Origin: Paraburkholderia sp. PREW-6R
GTDB lineage: Bacteria > Pseudomonadota > Gammaproteobacteria > Burkholderiales > Burkholderiaceae
Length of the DNA: 64,000 nucleotides
Assembly (NCBI RefSeq): GCF_039621805.1
Contig: NZ_CP155073.1
Span: 186,001-250,000 of the forward strand
Reading direction: 5' to 3'
The notes under the pieces were generated by a model. That model was given only the letters and a program-made list of their open reading frames with translations. It had not been told where the DNA came from and ran no database searches. The position numbers were made by a program, and so were the translations under genes. This document shows, piece after piece, positions 37,621 to 46,273 of this stretch (the stretch's first letter is position 1; each line of letters starts with the position of its first letter).

Positions 37621-38892
37621 ATGACGATTGCGCAACAGGAAAGGACGGCCATCGCGCCGCCAAAAGGTTTCGATGTCGAGATGACATCGGGGCTCGAACG
37701 GTTTTCGGTGCACCACGGCGAGCTGACGCTCACCAGTGTATTTCAGCCCATCTTCAGCCTCTCGCATATGCGGGCGGTTGGCTACGAAGGATTGCTGCGC
37801 GCGCACGACGCGCTCGACCGTCCCGTCTCGCCGATCGACGTCTTCGGCGCAGCCGCGCGTGTCGGCGACGTGCTGCAGGTGGACCGGCTCGCGCAGACGT
37901 TGCATCTGGAAAACTTCAAGGTGCTCGGCGCCGAGCGCGAGTGGCTGTTTCTGAACGTCCATCCGGGCGCGCTCACCGACCCGTATCTGTCGGCCGCACT
38001 GCTGGCCAATCTCAAGCGGCTCGATTTGTCGCCGCGCCGCATCGTGCTCGAAGTGCTCGAACAGCGCGCCGAAGATCTCGAACGTCTCGCGGATGCCGTG
38101 CGCCAGTTCCGCGAGCGCGGCTTCCTGATCGCGCTCGACGATTTCGGCGCGGGCCATTCGAACGTCGAACGGATCTGGCAGTTGAACCCGGATATCGTGA
38201 AGCTCGACCGCATCATGCTCTCGCACGCCGCGCATCGCCCCGACATGGCGACGATTCTGCCGGGCCTCGTCGCGCTGCTGCACGAAGCGGGCAAACTCGT
38301 GCTGATCGAAGGCGTCGAGACCGAGCACGAAGCGCAGATGGCGCTCAGTTGCAACGCGGACTTCGTGCAAGGCTTTTTCTTCGGCCGGCCGAATCCGGGT
38401 GCAGCCGATGCAACACACGCTGCGGCCTGCATCAGCGAGCTCACCGAGCGCTACCGCGACCAGGCCGAAGCGCGCGAGCGCCGCAATGTGAGCCGTCTTG
38501 CGCCGTATCTGCGCGCATTCGAGCGCGCCGCCGAACGCCTCGCCGCCGGCGAGCCGCTCGAAGAGGTCTGCTGGAATTTTCTCGCGCTCGACCATGCCGC
38601 GCGCTGCTTTCTGCTGGACGCCAAAGGCAGGCAGGCGGGCCGCAACGTCGTGCTGCGCGCCGATCGGGCGGCGCACGAAACGCGCTTTTTGCCGCTTGCC
38701 GACGCGCAAGGCGCGAACTGGCTGCGTCGTCCGTATTTTCGCGACGCAATCAATGCGCCGGAGCGCGTGCATGTAACGCGCCCGTATCTGTCGATCAACG
38801 AAGCGCTGCCGTGCGTGACGCTTTCGGTGGCAACGCGCGTCGGCGAGCAGACATGCGTGCTGTGCGGCGATATCGACTGGGTCGACGAATAA
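37621..38892 (+). CDS. EAL-domain c-di-GMP phosphodiesterase with C-terminal sensor domain
   Basis: A 423-residue soluble protein. The EAL domain (about residues 30-270) has its key elements: YEGLLR in the EAL position, FLNVHPGAL, EVLEQ, IALDDFGAGHSNVERI and LIEGVETEHEAQ. It should hydrolyse cyclic di-GMP to pGpG. The C-terminal about 130 residues (from about 290) begin with a helix and continue as a PAS/PDC-like sheet domain, an arrangement resembling YkuI-type proteins in which that domain senses a small molecule. GAGAGGA precedes the ATG. There is no membrane segment. Confidence 0.88.
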   Translation: MTIAQQERTAIAPPKGFDVEMTSGLERFSVHHGELTLTSVFQPIFSLSHMRAVGYEGLLRAHDALDRPVSPIDVFGAAARVGDVLQVDRLAQTLHLENFKVLGAEREWLFLNVHPGALTDPYLSAALLANLKRLDLSPRRIVLEVLEQRAEDLERLADAVRQFRERGFLIALDDFGAGHSNVERIWQLNPDIVKLDRIMLSHAAHRPDMATILPGLVALLHEAGKLVLIEGVETEHEAQMALSCNADFVQGFFFGRPNPGAADATHAAACISELTERYRDQAEARERRNVSRLAPYLRAFERAAERLAAGEPLEEVCWNFLALDHAARCFLLDAKGRQAGRNVVLRADRAAHETRFLPLADAQGANWLRRPYFRDAINAPERVHVTRPYLSINEALPCVTLSVATRVGEQTCVLCGDIDWVDE

Positions 38893-38947
38893 AAGCAGCG
38901 CGCGGCGGATCTGCGATGATGTCGTTTTAACGACTGCACGCGCCGCC

Positions 38948-39643
38948 ATGTCTGTTCTACTCGAAGTCATTGCCACCACCGTTGCCGATGCGCGCACTGC
39001 CGCCCAGGCCGGCGCGAATCGTCTCGAACTCGTCACCGCGATGGGTGAGGGCGGCCTCACGCCGAGCGTCGGGTTGATCGAAACAGTGGTTGCGGCGGTG
39101 GACATTCCAGTGAACCTGATCGTGCGACCGCACAGCCGTTCTTTCGTATACGACGCCGACGACTACAACGTGATGCTGCGCGACGTGCGCGCCGCGAAGC
39201 GCGCGGGCGCGAACGGCGTCGTGGTCGGCATGCTGACCGGCGATGGCCGGATCGACCGCGAAGGACTGGGACGCGTGATCGAAGCCGCCGATGGCCTCGC
39301 GATCACTTTCCACCGCGCATTCGACGAAGCGCGCGATCTGCGCGAGGCGCTCGACGTGCTGCTCGGCCTCGATGCGATCACGAGTGTGCTGACGTCGGGC
39401 GGCAAGCCCTCCGTGCTGGAGGCACGAGACATGATCGGTGCGCTGGTGCGGCAGGCATCGGGGTCGAATTGCACGGTGCTGGCAGGCGCGGGTCTGACGG
39501 TCGACGCAGTCGCCGGATTCGTGCACGACACGCGGGTGCAGGCGGTGCATTTCGGTTCCGGTGTGCGCGTGGGCGGCAATGGTCTTGCGCCCGTCGATCC
39601 CGCTCAGGTTGCGCAAGTCAGGGCGTTGCTCGACGCGGCATGA
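38948..39643 (+). CDS. cutC: Copper homeostasis protein CutC
   Basis: A 231-residue TIM-barrel protein of the CutC family. It has the opening LEVIATTVADARTAAQAGANRLELV, the VIVRPHSRSFVYD region and the late LTSGGKPSVLEA segment. Length and content match the family. CutC is linked by name to copper tolerance, but its catalytic role is unsettled and it may be a sugar- or metabolite-binding enzyme. It follows the EAL gene by 55 bases and could be co-transcribed with it. It is the last plus-strand gene before the convergent indolepyruvate oxidoreductase. Confidence 0.92.
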   Translation: MSVLLEVIATTVADARTAAQAGANRLELVTAMGEGGLTPSVGLIETVVAAVDIPVNLIVRPHSRSFVYDADDYNVMLRDVRAAKRAGANGVVVGMLTGDGRIDREGLGRVIEAADGLAITFHRAFDEARDLREALDVLLGLDAITSVLTSGGKPSVLEARDMIGALVRQASGSNCTVLAGAGLTVDAVAGFVHDTRVQAVHFGSGVRVGGNGLAPVDPAQVAQVRALLDAA

Positions 39644-39675
39644 CATTGCATCGCGCGAAGCAACGACGGCCATGG

Positions 39676-39710
39676 AAAAAGCCGCTTCGGGCTGATACCC
39701 GTAGCGGCTT
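39676..39710 (-). terminator. Rho-independent terminator of the indolepyruvate oxidoreductase gene
   Basis: AAGCCGCTTCGGG pairs with CCCGTAGCGGCTT across a short loop, and the AAAAA at the left end gives a T-run on the minus strand, 24 bases past the oxidoreductase stop at 39734. Confidence 0.75.
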
Positions 39711-39733
39711 GTCTATGTCCAGCAACGAATCGC

Positions 39734-42700
39734 TTACTTCGCCACGACCACCGGAATCCCGCGCAACTGCCCGGCGCCTTTGATTTCTTCCAGCGACTGC
39801 CGCACCGACGCGCTCGTCGCCGCTTCGATCTGCAAACGTGCGGCCAGATCGCGCTCGCCGCGTTTCACGCCCGCGAGGTTCGCGAGCTTCACGTGACCAT
39901 ATCCGCGCACGCGTGCATGCAGGTCGGCGAGCTTCGCGACGTCTTCGAGATTGTCTGCATCGAGCTTGGCAAACGCGCGCTGCAACGTGGCTTCGTAATC
40001 GCTTGCGAGATCACGCTCCATTCTGCGTTCGAGCGTGCGGCCGAACGGATCGAGCATCGTACCGCGCAGACTGCGGAATTTCGCCAGCGTACCGAGCACC
40101 GGCCACATCCATTGGCCGAAGGTTTTCTTCGTCGGATTGACGCCGGGCTGCGCACGCGTGAGCGTCGGCGGCGCGAGGTTGAACCTGATCCCGAAGTCCT
40201 TGCCCGCTACGCCTTCGAATTGCGCTTCCAGCGCTGCGCGGAATGCCGTATCCGTGTGCAGGCGCGCCACTTCGTATTCGTCCTTGACCGCAAGCAGGCG
40301 GTAGAACGTGGTGGCGACCGCGCGCGTCAGACGCTCGCTGTGCGCGTCGACCGAAGTCTCGGCGCGACGCGCTGCATCCACCAGCGCGCGATAACGCTTC
40401 ACGTAGGCGGCACCGCCGTAAGTCTGCAGACGGCCTTCGCGATGCGCGATCAGTTCGTCGAGCGTATCGACGCGGACTTCCTGCTTTGCCAGATGGCGGG
40501 CCTGATACAGCGCTTCGAGCGCGGCCGGATCGTCAGCGGCAAGACGGCCGATCGAAAAAGCCAGCTGGTTCATCTGCACGGCCACGTTGTTCAGTTCGAT
40601 CGCGCGCATCATCGCGGCGAACGAGACCGGCACCAGACCCAACTGCCACGCGTAACCCAGCATCAGGATGTTCGCGCCGATCGTGTCGCCGAGGAAACGC
40701 TGCGCGAGCGATTGCGCGTCGCACGCCGACATGCGGTCCGCGCCGGCGGCGTGACGCATCTTGTCGATCAGCGCGTCGGCGTGCAGCGTTGCATCCGGAT
40801 TCGTCACGAACGTGGCGTTCGGAATGGCATGCGTGTTCACGACGATGCGTGTGCGGCCATGACGCACTGTTTGCAGCGCGTCGGCGCTTGCCCCGACCAC
40901 CATGTCGCAGGCGAGCAGCACGTCGGCCTGCTGGGTGTCGATACGCACCTGGTTGAGCCATTCGTCGCGCGCGGCGAAGCGAACGAACGAGAGCACCGAG
41001 CCGCCTTTTTGTGCGAAGCCCATGAAGTCGAGCACGGACGCGCTTTTGCCCTCCAGGTGCGCGGCCATGCTGATCAGCGCGCCGACCGTCACGACACCCG
41101 TGCCGCCGACGCCCGTCACCAGGATGTCGTACGGCGCCGCATCGAGATGCGTGGCGGGAATGGGTAGCGCGTCGACACGCGCGGCGAGCGCGGCCGGATC
41201 GAACGCCGCGCCAGCGGCTTTCTTCAGCTTGCCGCCTTCCACGGTCACGAAGCTCGGGCAGAAACCGTTCACGCACGAATAGTCTTTGTTGCATGACGAC
41301 TGGTCGATCCGGCGCTTACGGCCCAAAGCGGTCTCGACTGGTTCCACCGAAAGGCAGTTCGATTGCACGCCGCAATCGCCGCAGCCTTCGCAGACTTCCT
41401 CGTTGATGAACAGACGCTTGTCCGGATCGGGAAACTCGCCTTTTTTCCGCCGCCGACGTTTTTCCGCCGCGCACGTCTGGTCATAGATCAGAACCGTCAC
41501 GCCGTTGGTGTCGCGCAGTTCGCGCTGCACGGCGTCCATTTCGCTGCGATGGTGGAAGGTGGTGCCGTTCGGGAACAGACCGTGGTGCCCGTCGTACTTT
41601 TCCGGCTCGTCGCTGACCACGACGAAGCGCGACACGCCTTCGGCTTCCACCTGGCGCGCGATCTGCGGCACGGAAATGCTGCCGTCGACCGGCTGGCCGC
41701 CCGTCATCGCGACGGCGTCGTTATAGAGAATCTTGTACGTGATGGTGGCCTTCGCGGCCACGGCCTGGCGGATCGCGAGAATGCCCGAGTGAAAGTACGT
41801 GCCGTCGCCGAGATTCTGGAAGACGTGCCGCGTTTTCGTGAACATGGAATGCGACGCCCAGTCCACGCCTTCACCGCCCATCTGGATCAGACCGGTGGTG
41901 TCGCGCTCCATCCACGACGCCATGAAGTGACAGCCGATGCCCGCATGCGCGATCGAGCCGTCCGGCACTTTCGTCGACGTATTGTGCGGGCAGCCCGAGC
42001 AGAAATACGGCGTGCGCTTCACGCTGTCCGCCGCGTTCGACAGAATTTGCGGCGCGACCAGATCGACCACGCGCTCGCGGCGATCCAGCGCGGGCTTGTG
42101 TTTTGCAAGCCAGCTCGCAAACACCGGCAGAATCCGCGAAGGCCGCAGCTCGCCGAGCGACGAGAGCAGCATCGTGCCGTCTTCCGCGTTCTTGCCGACC
42201 ACGATCGGCCGCGCGCCCTGCGTGCGGTTGTACAGATAGTCCTTGATCTGCTGCTCGATGACCGGGCCTTTCTCCTCGATCACCAGCACTTCGGACAGGC
42301 CCGACACGAACGCGTCGATCCGCGTCATTTCGAGCGGGAACGACAGCCCGACTTTATAGATCCGCACGCCGGCCGCTTCGAGATCGGCAACCGTGAGGTC
42401 GAGACGGCGCAGCGTTTCCATCAGGTCCAGATGCGCTTTGCCGCACGTGACGATGCCCACGTTTGCGTGTGGGCTTGGCGCAATCCATTTGTCGATGCTG
42501 TTCACGCGCGAGAAGTGGCGCACCGCGTCGAGCTTGGCGTGCATCCGCGATTCGATCGTGAGGCTCGGCAGATCGGGCCAGCGATTGTGCAGGCCGCCCG
42601 CGGGCGCTTCGAAATCCTGCGGGACATGCCACTCGGTTTGCAGCGCGTCGAGGTCGACGGTCGAACCGGATTCGACCGTTTCCGAGATCGCCTTGAAGCC

Positions 42701-43321
42701 GACCCATGCGCCCGAAAAGCGCGACAGCGCCCAGCCGTACAGGCCAAACTCCAGCATGTCCGCGATATTCGACGGATTCACGACCGGCATGTGCCACGCC
42801 ATCATCGCGAAGTCGCTCTGATGCGGCATCGACGACGACACGCAGCCGTGGTCGTCGCCTGCCACCACCAGCACGCCACCATGCGGCGACGAACCATACG
42901 CGTTGCCGTGCTTCAGCGCGTCGCCCGCGCGGTCCACGCCGGGGCCTTTGCCGTACCACATCGCGAATACGCCTTCGACCGTGCGCTCCGGGTCCGACTC
43001 GACGCGCTGCGTGCCGAGCACGGCAGTACCGCCGAGTTCCTCGTTGATGGCCGGCAGGAAGCGGATATCGCTCGCGCTGAGCAGTTTCTTCGCTTTCCAC
43101 AGTTGCTGGTCGACCATCCCGAGCGGCGAACCCCGGTAGCCGCTGATGAAGCCGGCGGTATTCATGCCGTGCGCCTTGTCCAGCGCGCGCTGCATCAGCG
43201 CGAGGCGAACCAGCGCCTGGGTGCCGGTCAGAAAGATGCGGCCGCGCGTGGCGGTGAGGTTATCGGACAGCTTGTAGTCGGACAGAGCGGGCGTGCCGTC
43301 GATGGGCAGGCGAGCGGTCAT
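39734..43321 (-). CDS. Indolepyruvate ferredoxin oxidoreductase (fused subunits)
   Basis: A 1195-residue single-chain enzyme that oxidatively decarboxylates arylpyruvates from aromatic amino-acid transamination to arylacetyl-CoA. The N-terminal half holds the pyrimidine and TPP-binding domains (GYRGSPLGMVDQQLW, GGEGVDWASHS, and the TPP-site IGCHFMASWMERDT region). A ferredoxin-like cluster site CEGCGDCGVQSNC lies near residue 650, then the gamma-type domain (DILVTGVGGTGVVTVGALISMAAHLEGK) and a C-terminal DUF6537-like extension. The ATG at 43321 is used because a GGAG site lies between it and the frame's first ATG. It is a monocistronic gene with its own terminator. Confidence 0.9.
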   Translation of the reverse strand: MTARLPIDGTPALSDYKLSDNLTATRGRIFLTGTQALVRLALMQRALDKAHGMNTAGFISGYRGSPLGMVDQQLWKAKKLLSASDIRFLPAINEELGGTAVLGTQRVESDPERTVEGVFAMWYGKGPGVDRAGDALKHGNAYGSSPHGGVLVVAGDDHGCVSSSMPHQSDFAMMAWHMPVVNPSNIADMLEFGLYGWALSRFSGAWVGFKAISETVESGSTVDLDALQTEWHVPQDFEAPAGGLHNRWPDLPSLTIESRMHAKLDAVRHFSRVNSIDKWIAPSPHANVGIVTCGKAHLDLMETLRRLDLTVADLEAAGVRIYKVGLSFPLEMTRIDAFVSGLSEVLVIEEKGPVIEQQIKDYLYNRTQGARPIVVGKNAEDGTMLLSSLGELRPSRILPVFASWLAKHKPALDRRERVVDLVAPQILSNAADSVKRTPYFCSGCPHNTSTKVPDGSIAHAGIGCHFMASWMERDTTGLIQMGGEGVDWASHSMFTKTRHVFQNLGDGTYFHSGILAIRQAVAAKATITYKILYNDAVAMTGGQPVDGSISVPQIARQVEAEGVSRFVVVSDEPEKYDGHHGLFPNGTTFHHRSEMDAVQRELRDTNGVTVLIYDQTCAAEKRRRRKKGEFPDPDKRLFINEEVCEGCGDCGVQSNCLSVEPVETALGRKRRIDQSSCNKDYSCVNGFCPSFVTVEGGKLKKAAGAAFDPAALAARVDALPIPATHLDAAPYDILVTGVGGTGVVTVGALISMAAHLEGKSASVLDFMGFAQKGGSVLSFVRFAARDEWLNQVRIDTQQADVLLACDMVVGASADALQTVRHGRTRIVVNTHAIPNATFVTNPDATLHADALIDKMRHAAGADRMSACDAQSLAQRFLGDTIGANILMLGYAWQLGLVPVSFAAMMRAIELNNVAVQMNQLAFSIGRLAADDPAALEALYQARHLAKQEVRVDTLDELIAHREGRLQTYGGAAYVKRYRALVDAARRAETSVDAHSERLTRAVATTFYRLLAVKDEYEVARLHTDTAFRAALEAQFEGVAGKDFGIRFNLAPPTLTRAQPGVNPTKKTFGQWMWPVLGTLAKFRSLRGTMLDPFGRTLERRMERDLASDYEATLQRAFAKLDADNLEDVAKLADLHARVRGYGHVKLANLAGVKRGERDLAARLQIEAATSASVRQSLEEIKGAGQLRGIPVVVAK

Positions 43322-43609
43322 GGGCGAGTCTCCAGTTTTTTGCATCCGCGCGCCGTGGTGGGGACCGTCAAGCGTGACGCAGCGAAAGAGACTCTATTTT
43401 TTAGCGCCGATTGGAGTGGTTTTTTTCTACTTTAATCAGCCGGTGACGAATCAGCGCGAAGACCGGCGCGTTTTAATGAAGTTTTGAGATGGAACTGCCA
43501 CGCGGCGCCGAGGTGCGGGTAAGCCCTGGTGCGGGCTCCGCCGGCTTTTTCGCGCAGCCAGTCCTGACGTACACGTGCTTCGCGCGTCGCCCGGGCAACG
43601 CGCAAGCGG

Positions 43610-44578
43610 CTAGGCGGCCGCTTTTGCAGTTGCGGCGGAGTCCGAGCCGGCGTCGAGCGGAACGATCTCGTCGAAGTGCGAGTAGTCGATATGGCTCATC
43701 CCATCGCGCTCGGTCATGATGTCGACGAATCGGTACTGCCAGAAAATCTGGTCGCACGTCCACATGTGGCGCGCCTGCATGGTTTGGGAAGTCGATTCGT
43801 CGACGCCTTCGAGTGTGAGCAGCAGTGTCGTGTCGCGGCCTCTCAGCGTCTCGGTGGTTTCGCCGAAGAGCGGGCTGCTTTCGTCGATCACATGCATGAG
43901 TACCCAGCCGAGTTTGAAGACGGGGTGCTGGTCGCGCACGAGCGCCAGGTCGTAGAGCTTGCGCAGCGTATAGCCTTCGACCGTCGTCTCGACACGCATG
44001 ATGCGCAGCTTGGCTCGCGCCTCCGCAATCACGTTCTGGCGCGCATTGGCGGCGCGTACCATCAGCGTCATCCGGCCTTCGAGCGGCCGCACCACCGCGA
44101 AGCGGGCGAACACGATCTTCGCGTGCGGGCGCGAGAAGCGCGCGAAGATCAGTCCGGTCGCCAACGCGATGCTCGACATGCCGACGAAAATTTCCAGCGT
44201 GGCGATCCAGTGCGCGTAAACGGTTTGCGGGTGCATGTCGCCGTAGCCGACAGTGGCGAGCGTTTCCACGCTAAAGAAAAACGCACCGCCGAAGCCGGCC
44301 GGGAACTGGTTCGCGATCGGCGATTGACCGGCCATGTAAAGCGCGGCAAACGCGGTGTTGAGCAGCAGGAACAGCACGGCGAGCGAGACGAAAAACATCG
44401 GCCAGCGTACGACCAGTGCGCGGTGATAGAGGTCTTGCCAGAGCGGCGTCGGCATTCCGTGCGAAATGATGACGCGGTCGTCCAGACGCAACTCGCGGCT
44501 GCCTCGTGCACGGCGCGGCGCGCTACGTGTGTCCGCGTCTTCGATGTCTGAAAAGCGCTCTGACGGTTCAGTGGCCAT
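43610..44578 (-). CDS. KirBac-type inward rectifier potassium channel
   Basis: A 322-residue channel. Membrane helices at about 61-82 and 122-147 flank a pore loop with the K+ selectivity filter TVGYGD at about 109-114. The C-terminal about 170 residues form the cytoplasmic IRK beta-sandwich (VRAANARQNVIAEARAKLRI and ADVIDESSPLFGET-like segments) that binds ligands in the prokaryotic Kir family. It should form a tetramer passing K+ across the inner membrane. The ATG at 44578 is preferred over the longer frame from 44638, whose extra 20 residues are basic. It stands alone on the minus strand. Confidence 0.9.
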   Translation of the reverse strand: MATEPSERFSDIEDADTRSAPRRARGSRELRLDDRVIISHGMPTPLWQDLYHRALVVRWPMFFVSLAVLFLLLNTAFAALYMAGQSPIANQFPAGFGGAFFFSVETLATVGYGDMHPQTVYAHWIATLEIFVGMSSIALATGLIFARFSRPHAKIVFARFAVVRPLEGRMTLMVRAANARQNVIAEARAKLRIMRVETTVEGYTLRKLYDLALVRDQHPVFKLGWVLMHVIDESSPLFGETTETLRGRDTTLLLTLEGVDESTSQTMQARHMWTCDQIFWQYRFVDIMTERDGMSHIDYSHFDEIVPLDAGSDSAATAKAAA

Positions 44579-44682
44579 CGCATGCTCGCGAAGATGAGGA
44601 CGCGCAAAGCGTAGCACGGCGCGCCGCCGGAAGATCACAGCGTGCCGGGTAGAACGGGTGTGAAGCGGTGTCGTGCCGCTAC

Positions 44683-44928
44683 TTATGGAAACGCGCGCGG
44701 CTTTGGAATGCCCGCGCCGTGCTCGATGTCGTCGACGGCCTGCTGATGAGCGGCGGCGATCGCTTCGGCTTCATCGCCATAACCCATATCGCCGCCGATG
44801 GGCGTCCACGGTTTGACGGCTTTCTCGCGGTGGCGGATTTCGTATTCCGCGTCCCAGCGCGCGCCATGGCGTTCGATTGGACGGACGTGAATGGAGTACA
44901 CGCCGTAGAGGAAGAGCTGTTCAGCCAT
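44683..44928 (-). CDS. Small hypothetical protein (81 residues)
   Basis: Starts at an ATG preceded by GGAGG. The product is acidic and Gly/His-rich near its C-terminus, with no membrane segment. Its N-terminal MAEQLFLYGVYSIHVRPIERHG looks conserved in character, but no family name can be assigned. It is separated by 77 bases from the next small gene upstream on the same strand and may share its transcript. Confidence 0.6.
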   Translation of the reverse strand: MAEQLFLYGVYSIHVRPIERHGARWDAEYEIRHREKAVKPWTPIGGDMGYGDEAEAIAAAHQQAVDDIEHGAGIPKPRAFP

Positions 44929-45005
44929 GATCGCCTCCAGCCGGTTGATTCAGGGTTGGCGCAACGTCGCCGTGATGAACGGTGCAAGCGCTGCGCCCGG
45001 TCTGT

Positions 45006-45236
45006 CTACAGTTCGATTTCCCCGAGGATGCGGTGAGCGAGCGCCTTGGCTTCCTCCAGCGCTTCTTCTGGCGTCGACGACGTGGCTTCGACTTCGTAGA
45101 GCGTGGTTTCCGGTTCGGCGCTTGTATCGCCTTCGTCGCGTGAGAGCGAGACCACACCTTGCCACGTGTCGGCCTTTACCTCTCTGATCGAGGCAGTGGC
45201 CGTATAGAGCCCTTTGGTGTAGGTGATGTCCTCCAT
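45006..45236 (-). CDS. Small hypothetical protein (76 residues)
   Basis: The ATG at 45236 follows AAGGAG, which fixes the start; the longer frame from 45356 is not used. The product begins MEDITYTKGLYTATASIREV and has the alternating pattern of a small beta-sheet domain with an acidic C-terminal helix EEALEEAKALAHRILGE. No family is recognised. It is followed by the 81-residue gene on the same strand. Confidence 0.6.
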   Translation of the reverse strand: MEDITYTKGLYTATASIREVKADTWQGVVSLSRDEGDTSAEPETTLYEVEATSSTPEEALEEAKALAHRILGEIEL

Positions 45237-45355
45237 GGTGCCGCTCCTTGATCCAAAGGTTTCAGTTTTTTCATCGTAGCACGATGATGCTTTGCGGTAC
45301 TCGACGGGCGGCGCGCCGTCTCTGGTGAGAATGCGCGCCGCACGAGGCAGCAGCA

Positions 45356-46273
45356 TTACAACAGCGCGACGACTTCATCGAGCGACGGCGCGTGCGCGCC
45401 GGCATGCCGGCAGGCGGCTGCGCCCGCCGCCAGAGCGAACTGCAGATGTTCGGACCACGCGCGTTGCGGCGCTGTCATCAGGCTGAACAGCAGACCGCCA
45501 ATCGACGCGTCGCCGGCGCCGACCGTATCCACCACTTCCACGCGCGGCGGACGCGCTTCGGTGATCGTCGCGCCGTCGATCAGCGTGGCCGTTTCCGGCC
45601 CGCGCGTGACCATGACGGTGGCCGCCGGGTTCAGCGCACGCAATCGGGCGAGGGCGGCTGCTTCGTCGTCGGTCTTGAAGATCAGGCGCAGGTCTTCGTC
45701 GGATACCTTGATCAGATCGGCGAGCGCGGCCATCTTGCGCAGCGTCGGCTCGTAGCCGTGTTCCATCAGGTTGCGGTAGTTCGGATCGAAGCTGATTTTC
45801 ACGCCTTGCGCGCGCAGGTCGGCGGCGAGCGTGGCGAGGGTATCGCCGAGCGGCTGCCGCACGAGGCTGATGCAGCCGAAGTGCGCCCACTTCACGTGGC
45901 TCGTCCAGCCGTCCGGCAAGCGGGACGGATCGAACGCGAGATCGGCGCTGTTCTCGCCCATGAAGAAGTACGCGGGCGGATGCGTCTGGTGGACGATCGC
46001 CAGCAGCGGCGCACGCTCCACGCGCTGCATGAAGCGCATGTCGAGCCCGGCGGCGACGCTCGCGTTCCACAGTTCGTCGGAGAAATTATCCACGCCGAGC
46101 GAACCCGCGCAGGCGGTCGGCAAACCCAGCCGCGCGACGCAGCGCGCGACGTTCCAGCCCGCGCCGCCTGGCCGCGAGAGCCACTGCGACGCGCCGGTGC
46201 GCACGAGATCGGTGAGGATGTCCCCAGCCGAGACGAATTGAGGAAACCCGTTGTTCGTGTTCAGGTGGCTCAT
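45356..46273 (-). CDS. PfkB-family sugar kinase (fructokinase-like)
   Basis: A 305-residue ribokinase-family kinase. The N-terminal GGAGWNVARCVARLGLPTACAGSLG sets the sugar-binding lid region, and the C-terminal DTVGAGDASIGGLLF holds the catalytic Asp and anion hole. Its start overlaps the isomerase stop as ATGA, so the two are translated together. With the isomerase, the likely chain is aldose to ketose to ketose phosphate; fructose is the favoured substrate, an inference from that pairing. Confidence 0.85.
   Translation of the reverse strand: MSHLNTNNGFPQFVSAGDILTDLVRTGASQWLSRPGGAGWNVARCVARLGLPTACAGSLGVDNFSDELWNASVAAGLDMRFMQRVERAPLLAIVHQTHPPAYFFMGENSADLAFDPSRLPDGWTSHVKWAHFGCISLVRQPLGDTLATLAADLRAQGVKISFDPNYRNLMEHGYEPTLRKMAALADLIKVSDEDLRLIFKTDDEAAALARLRALNPAATVMVTRGPETATLIDGATITEARPPRVEVVDTVGAGDASIGGLLFSLMTAPQRAWSEHLQFALAAGAAACRHAGAHAPSLDEVVALL

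Noticed and set aside
37531..39105. 524-codon minus-strand frame opposite the EAL gene
   Set aside because: Antisense shadow without domain content.
41363..43435. 690-codon plus-strand frame opposite the indolepyruvate oxidoreductase
   Set aside because: It is an Arg/His-rich antisense shadow in high-GC coding DNA with no domain; the opposite strand carries clear enzyme motifs.
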